Of a DNA stretch of 15,418 nt, positions 6,609 to 12,575 are shown piece by piece (position 1 is the first letter of the stretch; each line of letters starts with the position of its first letter). The position numbers were made by a program, and so were the translations under genes. The notes beneath the pieces are model-generated. The model had not been told where the DNA came from, made no database searches, and saw only the letters and a list, made by a program, of their open reading frames with translations. Source of the DNA: Dehalococcoidia bacterium (lineage in GTDB: Bacteria; Chloroflexota; Dehalococcoidia; E44-bin15); NCBI GenBank assembly GCA_030638665.1, contig DAOWEF010000046.1, positions 1-15,418 of the forward strand, read 5' to 3'.

Positions 6609-8027
6609 TTACCCTCTTACCGGCCGGCATTTCCAGAAGTAGTTGTGTATTCCCAGGGCGTCATGGATTCGACGGAAAGTGAGCTCCATGGTCATCCCGA
6701 TCTCAATCTTATCCGGGTCTCGATCTGTCATCTGGCTGAAGAACCTCCCTCCGCCGTCGAAATTAACCGCAGCCAGGACATTCGGCGGATCGAGGGCCCG
6801 CGATCGAACATCCATGCTATAGGTCACCAGCTTCCCTTGCTTATCCGATAGGGGTACCTCTTCGAAGTATTTCTCATCGGCCTGGCAATAGATGCAAACG
6901 TTTGGTGGCGGGACCATGATACGGCCACACTTAGTGCATTTAACCCCGTAGAATCTAAAATAGAAGTTGCGGCGGCGCCATACCTCCGGCAGCGCCATTC
7001 TCCGTTCCATGAAGAGATCATGCTCCCACTCCATGAGGTCGCGGAACCTCATATACTTACCATAGTTCGCCAGTTGTATCTTGAATGCCAGGTAGCCTTT
7101 AATCCCCCTGCGGTCTTTTAGCTTCCCAATCTCCTCGGTAACGCGTAGGGCGTGAGCGTCAGCTCCGTCGCCGTAATTAACAACTAGTATTCTATCTCCT
7201 GCTTTAGCCTCTTCCAGAGCGCTTACCAGGACCATCGGGACTAGGGCAGTCCCGGTGTGGCCCACCGTGTCGAATAGCAGGCCCTGAACCTGTTCTTTGG
7301 GGTCCAGGCCCAGGCTCTTCACGATAGCTGGTTGCATCCTCCTATCCGGGGAATAGATAACTGCTTTGGAAAAATCCTTGGCAGTCATATTTTGCTTCTT
7401 GAGCAGGGCAGAGACCGCTTTTTCAACGTAAGGCACATAGCTTTCCTCACGAATAAAGCGGTCTTCCCAGGAGCGGATTATCTTGTCGTATTCCAGCCTC
7501 CAGTAGTCCACGAACTCGCTGGCGAGGCAGGTGCTGCCCTCGATCTCCACGGCGACTCCTTCATTCCCGATGAGGAAAGCAGCGGCGCCGTCCCCGAAGA
7601 GGGACTCGAAGGCGGTATCCGGCGGCCCCAGTCGGGTATCGGCAGCGACTACCAGAACCTGCCTGGCGGAGCCGGCTTTAACCGCATCCAGGGCCATCAT
7701 TATGGCGATGGTCGCCGACCTTATCGAATCGGTGAGGTCAACGGTGACGATGTCCTCTTTTAGATCGCACGCCGCGGCCATGATGCTGGCCGATTGCTTT
7801 TCCTTGTAAGGGGGGGTGGTGGAAGCGAAATATAAAGCGTCAATAGAATCCTTCTCAACGCCTTTAATACAATCTCTAGCCGCCTCCACACCCATCGTCA
7901 AACTATCTTCATCGGCATTGGCTACCGCTTTCTCACCCTTTCCTGTTCCTCCCCAAACTCCATTAATAGTCTCCCGGCTCAGTCGATAAATTGGAATATA
8001 AGCCCCGTAAGACGTTATTCCTGCCAT
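6609..8027 (-). CDS. HMG-CoA synthase-like protein fused to C-terminal DUF35 zinc-ribbon/OB domain
   Basis: This protein has 472 residues from the ATG at 8027, which has AAGGAGG at good spacing. An in-frame ATG at 8081 (TAATG overlap with the previous stop) would add 18 residues without a ribosome site, so I reject it. Residues 1-320 resemble the archaeal/bacterial HMG-CoA-synthase branch of thiolase-fold enzymes (GITSYGAYIPIYRL, STTPPYKEKQSASI, VLVVAADTRLG, FGDGAAAFLIG, VNYGDGADAHAL). The last third is a DUF35 domain with a Cys4 zinc ribbon (Cys364, 367, 378, 381) followed by an OB-fold stretch. By eye the catalytic triad is replaced: DLTDSIRSAT (97-106) has no Cys where archaeal enzymes have ACKAGT, VIYSPD replaces the His-x-Pro segment, and GHTGTAL replaces GNT. 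In archaea, thiolase, DUF35 and HMGS form a channelling complex. Here DUF35 is fused and the thiolase is the next gene. Authentic HMG-CoA synthesis is doubtful. Confidence 0.88.
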   Translation of the reverse strand: MAGITSYGAYIPIYRLSRETINGVWGGTGKGEKAVANADEDSLTMGVEAARDCIKGVEKDSIDALYFASTTPPYKEKQSASIMAAACDLKEDIVTVDLTDSIRSATIAIMMALDAVKAGSARQVLVVAADTRLGPPDTAFESLFGDGAAAFLIGNEGVAVEIEGSTCLASEFVDYWRLEYDKIIRSWEDRFIREESYVPYVEKAVSALLKKQNMTAKDFSKAVIYSPDRRMQPAIVKSLGLDPKEQVQGLLFDTVGHTGTALVPMVLVSALEEAKAGDRILVVNYGDGADAHALRVTEEIGKLKDRRGIKGYLAFKIQLANYGKYMRFRDLMEWEHDLFMERRMALPEVWRRRNFYFRFYGVKCTKCGRIMVPPPNVCIYCQADEKYFEEVPLSDKQGKLVTYSMDVRSRALDPPNVLAAVNFDGGGRFFSQMTDRDPDKIEIGMTMELTFRRIHDALGIHNYFWKCRPVRG

Positions 8028-8080
8028 CCAGTTCCTCCTTTTAAGCCGTCCTATATTAGCATACTTTGTGAAAAAAAACA

Positions 8081-9523
8081 TTATTGTAGGGCGGTGCTTT
8101 TGTAGTAAGCCACCACTTTGGCTAGGGCGTTAGCCCCCCTCTCGAAGCTGGGGAAGCTGGGGATGCCCCTCGCCACCAGTTTCTTTCTGGCCTCAATGGC
8201 CTCGCTCTCCGCATGGGCGGAGATTAGGATGGCGAGCAACGGCTTACCCGACCTTTCCTTGTATTCAGCGATGGCATCGATCAGATCGTCGAAAAACCCG
8301 GAGATGTGCCATGAGATGCGCGTCAGGAAAACTACCGGGAGATCCAGGACTATGACGTCGATCATCTCATCATCATTGAGTATATCGAGACACCTTATAA
8401 TGCGATCTAGATGGGGGAGATTGGAGCTCATATCGAGTGGGTTTTGGTAGCTTGAGCCGATGGTATTGAAGAAGGAGGCAAATTCCCGGTAGGACCGCTC
8501 GGTGAGCAGCGGGACCTCAAATCCTGCCCTGGCAAAGGCATCGGTGATCACCACAGAGTGACCTCCGGTCATAGCGGCCAGCCCCACCCTGTTCCCGGTG
8601 GTCGGCTTGGCGTAGAGCAATGCCTGTATCGTGTCGACCATTTCATCGAGGTTATCTACTTTGATCGCCCCGCATTGTTTAATCAGGGCATCCCAAAGCA
8701 GCGGTGGCCCGGCTAAAGAGGCAGTGTGTGAAGCTGTGGCTCTGGTTCCCTCATCGGTCCCTCCCCCCTTCCAGATGAGCACCGGCTTACGCCGGGCGAT
8801 CTCCCTTAAGCAGGAAAAGAATCGTCTCCCGTTCTCTACCCCCTCGATATACATGCCGATTATATTGGTATCCTTATCCTCACCCAGATACTCCAGATAG
8901 TCAGTGGCATCCAGTACCGCGGCGTTTCCATAGCTTACTGACTTAGAGATCCTGATCCCATTGACCTCTCCCACCAGGGTGAAGAAGGTGGCATGGGTGC
9001 CGCTCTGGGAGATGAACCCTACATTGCCGCCATCGCCCCAGTACTGGTCGGTGGTATGCCTGAGCCCGATCTTTGGATTGAAGATGCCCACGCAATTCGG
9101 CCCAATGAGGTTGAGGTTAGCCTCGCGGGCCATCTCGGTAATTTTCTCTTGGAGTCTGATCCCCTCGTTGGTGTTCGACTCGGCGAACCCTGAGGTGAAG
9201 AGCATCACCCCGCCAACCTGCTTCTGGATGCAGTGCTGCACGATCTTTGGGGCTACGGCGCGGGGCACAGCAACGATGACGTAGTCCACCTCGTCCGGGA
9301 TATCCAGCAGGCTGGAGTAATTTTTCACCCCCAGCGCCGCGATGCCCTGTAGCTCTTTCTCATCGATTTGAACCGAGTAGACCCTTCCCTGAAAGTTGGC
9401 CAGGCTCCTCAGCCACATATAGCCCATCTCCATCTTGTCGCCCACCACCGCCACAGAGCGTGGGTTAAACGCCCGATCAAGCTGCCCAACGATGTCTTTC
9501 AACTGGGCCCCCTCAAGGTTCAA
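8081..9523 (-). CDS. ADP-forming acyl-CoA synthetase, alpha subunit
   Basis: This 480-residue protein matches the alpha subunit of NDP-forming acyl-CoA synthetases (acyl-CoA + ADP + Pi to acid + ATP + CoA, reversible). Visible parts are the CoA-binding Rossmann domain (FNPRSVAVVGDK near 19-30, VDYVIVAVPRAVAP, GPNCVGIFNP at 141-150), the succinyl-CoA-ligase-like domain (GFISQSGTHA, SVSYGNAAVLD) and the phosphohistidine loop ASHTASLAG with His266. The C-terminal domain extends to 480. Archaeal alpha subunits are about 460 residues. The start is a TTG at 9523, overlapping the beta-subunit stop by 11 bases. A second TTG at 9502, preceded by GAGGGGG, is equally possible and would give 473 residues and a 10-base gap. 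No ATG occurs before the conserved N-terminus. The substrate range cannot be deduced. Confidence 0.92.
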   Translation of the reverse strand: MNLEGAQLKDIVGQLDRAFNPRSVAVVGDKMEMGYMWLRSLANFQGRVYSVQIDEKELQGIAALGVKNYSSLLDIPDEVDYVIVAVPRAVAPKIVQHCIQKQVGGVMLFTSGFAESNTNEGIRLQEKITEMAREANLNLIGPNCVGIFNPKIGLRHTTDQYWGDGGNVGFISQSGTHATFFTLVGEVNGIRISKSVSYGNAAVLDATDYLEYLGEDKDTNIIGMYIEGVENGRRFFSCLREIARRKPVLIWKGGGTDEGTRATASHTASLAGPPLLWDALIKQCGAIKVDNLDEMVDTIQALLYAKPTTGNRVGLAAMTGGHSVVITDAFARAGFEVPLLTERSYREFASFFNTIGSSYQNPLDMSSNLPHLDRIIRCLDILNDDEMIDVIVLDLPVVFLTRISWHISGFFDDLIDAIAEYKERSGKPLLAILISAHAESEAIEARKKLVARGIPSFPSFERGANALAKVVAYYKSTALQ

Positions 9524-10208
9524 GGATCACCCGGGCATCGATAGCCAGGGCACTATCGCGGTAGGCAAAGATGGGGTTGATATCCAGCTCCTTTATCTCA
9601 GGCTTGCTATCCACAAACTCGGAGACCTTGAGCAGCATCTGCTCCAGGACCGCGATATTAGCTGGCTCCTGACCTCTATAGCCCTCAAGGATGGGGTACC
9701 CCTTTATCTCCCTGATCATCTCATTGGCATCCCTCATGGTTAGCGGGACGATCCTGAAGGAAATATCCTTGAGTACCTCCACCAGGATACCGCCCAGCCC
9801 GAACATGAGCACCGGCCCAAACTGAGGGTCCTTGCTCATGCCAATGATCACCTCTGTGGCTGGTCTTGCCATAGGCTGCACCGAGACCCCCTGTATCTTC
9901 GCTGAAGGCTGGTGCTTTTTTATTGCGGAGATGATCTCATCATAGGCATTACCCACATCTTCCTTGTTATTAAGGCTCAGTTTGACCCCTCCGACATCGG
10001 TTTTGTGCAGGATATCGGGAGAGACTATTTTTAGGACCACCGGGAAGCCGAGCTCCTGGGAGTGGGCGACCGCCTCCTCCCTGGAGCGGGCAAGCTCTAT
10101 CTCGGTGGTATTTATCCCCACCTCCTTCAGGATTTGTTTCGATTCCAGTTCGGTGAGGGATGTCCTGTCCTCTTTTCTCGCTGCGGCGATTATCTCATTC
10201 ATGACCAT
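9513..10208 (-). CDS. ADP-forming acyl-CoA synthetase, beta subunit (ATP-grasp)
   Basis: This 231-residue protein closely matches the size (about 230) of the stand-alone ATP-grasp beta subunit of ADP-forming acyl-CoA synthetases. Marks are LTELESKQILKEVGI (18-32), ELGFPVVLKIVSPDILHKTD (52-71) with His68, DVGGVKL, the nucleotide-binding segment EVIIGMSKDPQFGPVLMFGLGG and ELDINPIFAY near the C-terminus. It binds ADP/ATP and, with the alpha subunit, transfers phosphate via histidine. Many bacteria carry alpha and beta fused in one chain of about 700 residues; here they are separate, the arrangement best known from archaea. The ATG at 10208 has AAGGAGG 8 bases upstream. It is the first clear gene of the eight-gene operon, and its start overlaps the stop of a possible short leader ORF by one base. 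Confidence 0.93.
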   Translation of the reverse strand: MVMNEIIAAARKEDRTSLTELESKQILKEVGINTTEIELARSREEAVAHSQELGFPVVLKIVSPDILHKTDVGGVKLSLNNKEDVGNAYDEIISAIKKHQPSAKIQGVSVQPMARPATEVIIGMSKDPQFGPVLMFGLGGILVEVLKDISFRIVPLTMRDANEMIREIKGYPILEGYRGQEPANIAVLEQMLLKVSEFVDSKPEIKELDINPIFAYRDSALAIDARVILEP

Positions 10209-10276
10209 TAAACGGTCCTCCTTTTTCGTACTGCTCGGTAAGACCTACCACTTGAAGGCCGGATTTTATAGACCAT
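10208..10276 (-). CDS. Possible 22-residue basic leader ORF before the acyl-CoA synthetase operon
   Basis: An ATG at 10276 opens a 22-codon frame that ends TAA exactly overlapping the ATG of the beta-subunit gene (TAATG). AGGAGG at 10288-10293 lies upstream but at a long 11-base spacing. The peptide is very basic, beginning MVYKIRPSSGR and ending RKRRTV, with six Arg and two Lys. The ribosome site of the next gene is read as two AGG Arg codons inside it. This could be a translated leader controlling the operon or simply chance. Nothing identifies it by homology. Confidence 0.3.
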   Translation of the reverse strand: MVYKIRPSSGRSYRAVRKRRTV

Positions 10277-10314
10277 AATGAAGACTTCCTCCTGGTGTCG
10301 CAATGTTTAAAAAA

Positions 10315-10388
10315 CGGCCCCGATGGGATTCGAACCCACGATCTCCGCCTTGACAGGGCGGTGTGTTAGGCCGCTACACTACGGGGCC
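10315..10388 (-). tRNA. tRNA-Asp (anticodon GTC)
   Basis: This 74-base cloverleaf reads on the minus strand. The acceptor stem is GGCCCCG/CGGGGCC with discriminator G (the identity base for Asp), and the D-arm runs GTGTAGCGGCCTAACAC. The anticodon stem is CCGCC/GGCGG around loop CTGTCAA, giving anticodon GTC. The T-arm is GTGGG TTCGAAT CCCAT with one G-T pair. CCA is not encoded. Six T follow the discriminator directly (10309-10314). The gene sits between the acyl-CoA operon and the divergent radical SAM genes, and has its own promoter. Confidence 0.97.
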
Positions 10389-10412
10389 AAAACATGAGGC
10401 GTTCAATCGTGG

Positions 10413-10442
10413 ATTGTATCAATAACCAGCCTGCCTTGTCAA
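10413..10442 (-). promoter_or_regulatory. Sigma70-type promoter of tRNA-Asp
   Basis: On the minus strand a perfect -35 TTGACA (10437-10442) is followed after 18 bases by an extended -10, TGATACAAT (-10 hexamer TACAAT at 10413-10418). Transcription would start near 10406, about 18 bases before the tRNA. Read-through past the tRNA could also drive the acyl-CoA operon, for which I see no better promoter in 10209-10314. Confidence 0.75.
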
Positions 10443-10484
10443 GATAACCGTCTTCTGGTAAGCTTTTTATACGGAGGTAGCGAG

Positions 10485-10661
10485 ATGGGCAGGCGAGATT
10501 TCCGGCATCGGGAGAGTAAAAAGCCTAAGAAGGATGCTAAGAAGGCACCCACCACTGCAGTATTTCAACCCCCAGCGACCGTTGAGGTGATCAAGAGGGG
10601 GAAGAAAGAGAAAGGGGAGGGTGAGAGTGAGAGAAAGGTGGAGAACGAAGAAGAGGGATAA
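10485..10661 (+). CDS. Small highly charged protein of unknown function, coupled to radical SAM gene
   Basis: This 58-residue ORF starts with the ATG at 10485, preceded by GGAGG with a 7-base gap. Its TAA overlaps the ATG of the radical SAM gene by one base (TAATG). The peptide begins MGRRDFRHRESKKPKKDAKK, has a short Pro/Thr/Val middle (TTAVFQPPATVEVIK) and ends in a Lys/Glu-rich acidic tail. It has no Cys, no membrane segment and no recognisable domain, and is probably disordered. The strong ribosome site and stop-start coupling argue that it is real. I do not recognise the family with certainty. Nucleic-acid binding or a chaperone-like role for its neighbour are guesses from charge only. 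Confidence 0.65.
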   Translation: MGRRDFRHRESKKPKKDAKKAPTTAVFQPPATVEVIKRGKKEKGEGESERKVENEEEG

Positions 10662-11584
10662 TGGTCGCCTACCAGGAGCTTTATCGTAGTGGGGAGCTTG
10701 AGGAGCGGGTGGCGCGGGCCCGCGCCATACTGAAGGATTGTCAGCTTTGCCCCCGCCGTTGTCGGGTGGATCGCCTCAGCGGGGAGACGGGCATGTGTCG
10801 TGTCGCCTCAGGGGCGGTGGTCTCAAGTCATGGGCCTCACTTTGGCGAGGAAGCGCCACTGGTAGGCCTCCACGGCTCAGGGACTATCTTCTTCACCTAC
10901 TGCAACCTGAGATGCATGTTCTGCCAGAACTACTCCATAAGCCAGTTGGGCGAGGGAAGGGTAGCCACCAAGGGTGAGATGGCAAAGATGATGCTCGACC
11001 TCCAGGAGCGGGGCTGCCACAACATAAACCTGGTCACCCCCACCCATGTCGTCCCGCAGATATTAGAGGCGCTCGTGGTCGCTGCGGGATTGGGTCTCTC
11101 CATTCCTGTCGTCTACAACTGTGGTGGCTACGAGTCAGTGGAAACCCTTGAGCTGCTCGATGGCATTGTCGATATTTACATGCCCGATATGAAGTATTCC
11201 GATGAGCGAAATGCCCGCAGGTTTTCCGGGGTCAAGGACTACCCTGCAGTGAATCATGCGGCGGTAAAGGAGATGCATCGCCAGGTTGGCGACCTCCAGA
11301 TAGACGAGCGAGGTGTGGCCAGGCGAGGCCTCCTTATTCGGCACCTCGTCTTACCCAACGGGATGGCGGGAACCGAGGGAGTGGTGCGTTTCATCGCCGA
11401 GGAGATCTCACGAGATACCTATCTGAACGTAATGGCACAGTATTACCCCGCTCGTCGCGCCTTTAAGATCCCCGCCCTTTCCCGCCCTCTGCGAAGGGAG
11501 GAGTTTTTGGAGGCGGTGAACCTCGCCCGAGAGCATGGGCTGGAGAGGCTGGATGGGGTGAGGCCCCGCTCCCTGGCAATATAA
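10661..11584 (+). CDS. Radical SAM protein, PflX-like (COG1313 type)
   Basis: This 307-residue protein resembles the pyruvate-formate-lyase-activase-like PflX group. The radical SAM cluster motif CNLRCMFC (81-88, CxxxCxxC) would hold the 4Fe-4S cluster that cleaves S-adenosylmethionine. An additional N-terminal Cys set, CQLCPRRC (27-34) plus GMCRV (44-48), is typical of this group and may bind another cluster. Later marks are TPTHVVPQILEAL, VVYNCGGYESVETLELLDG, VDIYMPDMKY and LVLPNGMAGT. The true substrate of PflX-type proteins is unknown and no glycyl radical enzyme is encoded nearby. The start overlaps the stop of the small charged ORF by one base. Acylphosphatase follows 12 bases downstream. 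Confidence 0.9.
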   Translation: MVAYQELYRSGELEERVARARAILKDCQLCPRRCRVDRLSGETGMCRVASGAVVSSHGPHFGEEAPLVGLHGSGTIFFTYCNLRCMFCQNYSISQLGEGRVATKGEMAKMMLDLQERGCHNINLVTPTHVVPQILEALVVAAGLGLSIPVVYNCGGYESVETLELLDGIVDIYMPDMKYSDERNARRFSGVKDYPAVNHAAVKEMHRQVGDLQIDERGVARRGLLIRHLVLPNGMAGTEGVVRFIAEEISRDTYLNVMAQYYPARRAFKIPALSRPLRREEFLEAVNLAREHGLERLDGVRPRSLAI

Positions 11585-11596
11585 AAAGGTTGAGGG

Positions 11597-11881
11597 ATGA
11601 CGCAACGGGTAGCTCTCCACGCTGTAATATATGGTTTTGTTCATGGGGTGAACTTTCGCCATTTTGTACTGCGCCGCGCCCAGGAACTGGGGCTCACTGG
11701 CTATGTAAGAAACCTCTCTCGTGAGCGGGCGGTGGAGGTGATTGCTGAGGGAGATCGAGATAAATTGGAGCAGCTCTTAAGGCATCTGGAGGTGGGACCG
11801 AGAGTGGCGGGGGTGAAACGGGTTCAGGTGGACTGGTCGGAGTACAGCGGAGTCTACAGCCGCTTCCGGATAGAATCTTAA
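11597..11881 (+). CDS. acyP: Acylphosphatase
   Basis: This 94-residue protein is the normal size for acylphosphatase, which hydrolyses carboxyl-phosphate anhydrides such as acetyl phosphate. The signature is YGFVHGVNFRHFV (12-24) with catalytic Arg21, then LTGYVRNLSRERAVEVIAEG (33-52) with catalytic Asn39. The usual VQGVGFR loop is VHGVNFR here, with substitutions outside the two catalytic residues. The ATG at 11597 follows AAGG by about 8 bases. The gene is 12 bases after the radical SAM gene and ends convergently against mobB, the two sharing a TTAA at their stop codons (4-base overlap). No terminator is visible between them. Confidence 0.93.
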   Translation: MTQRVALHAVIYGFVHGVNFRHFVLRRAQELGLTGYVRNLSRERAVEVIAEGDRDKLEQLLRHLEVGPRVAGVKRVQVDWSEYSGVYSRFRIES

Positions 11882-12528
11882 GCGACCTTCTTTCGCACCG
11901 CGATCTCAAGGCTCTTTACCTCAGTCACTCCCTTAAGCGTCGATACCATGCCCAACAGGGCATTGGCGATGATTTGCTTGGCGAAGTGATTGAGTGTGAC
12001 CAGAGAGCCGTTTATGAAGAGCACCGTCTCATCTTCCCTATTACCGATGATCCGCTCCTTTATAAAGTCGGCGATCCCTGATATATCATCAGGGGAGAAC
12101 TGGGGGCGGTCAACCTCAAGGGTCTCGTCGGTGACGATGGCATTAATTTCCTCGGGGGTACAGCGGAGACCTTTTTTTAGTTCCCTGCGGTGCACCTCGA
12201 TCTTGGGTACATGCGCCTGGTGAAATCCTTCGACGAGCACGATGTCAAAATCCTCGCCGAGCAGGCGTAATACCCCCTCAATGGAGTCATTGTTGTCCTG
12301 AGGTTTGATCAGGGCCATCTTCTGCGGCGCGCTGATGGCCACTGCGTCGCTTCCCGCCTCGGCGTAGCGCCAGGTGTCTTTCCCTGGCTTATCCATCTCG
12401 AAGTCCTCGCGGGCATGCTTCACCGCGGCAACGCGGTATCCCCGCTTCTTGAACTCAGCGATGAGGCGCTCCACCAGCATGGTCTTGCCGGACTTTGCCT
12501 GACCCACTATAGAAACGATAGGAAGCAT
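11878..12528 (-). CDS. mobB: Molybdopterin-guanine dinucleotide biosynthesis protein MobB with C-terminal extension
   Basis: This 216-residue protein has the MobB GTPase adapter in its first 160 residues: P-loop GQAKSGKT (9-16), KHAREDFEMDKPGKDTWRYA (37-56), AGSDAV (58-63), DIVLVEGFHQA (95-105) and KIEVHRR (109-115). MobB helps MobA attach GMP to molybdopterin. MobB is normally about 165-175 residues. Here residues 163-216 form an extra domain (VLFINGSLVTLNHFAKQII, LLGMVSTLKGV, SLEIAVRKK), which I do not recognise as a named family. The ATG at 12528 is preceded by GAGAGG at 8 bases. The gene lies 47 bases after moeA in the mobA-moeA-mobB operon. Confidence 0.9.
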   Translation of the reverse strand: MLPIVSIVGQAKSGKTMLVERLIAEFKKRGYRVAAVKHAREDFEMDKPGKDTWRYAEAGSDAVAISAPQKMALIKPQDNNDSIEGVLRLLGEDFDIVLVEGFHQAHVPKIEVHRRELKKGLRCTPEEINAIVTDETLEVDRPQFSPDDISGIADFIKERIIGNREDETVLFINGSLVTLNHFAKQIIANALLGMVSTLKGVTEVKSLEIAVRKKVA

Positions 12529-12575
12529 TTTTTCGACCTCTCTTTCCTGGCATCCTTTTTATCGTTTTGGTGTAG

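Noticed and set aside
8028..8081. Eighteen-residue N-terminal extension of the HMGS-like protein from the ATG at 8081
   Set aside because: It has no ribosome site and includes a run of eight T; the ATG at 8027 has AAGGAGG and begins at the conserved fold start.
10295..10315. Independent terminator after tRNA-Asp
   Set aside because: Six T follow the acceptor stem but there is no separate GC hairpin, and the T-run is immediately followed by AAA.
10436..10484. Divergent plus-strand promoter for the small ORF and radical SAM genes using TTGTCA and TATAC
   Set aside because: The spacing between the two boxes is about 26 bases, too long for a standard promoter.
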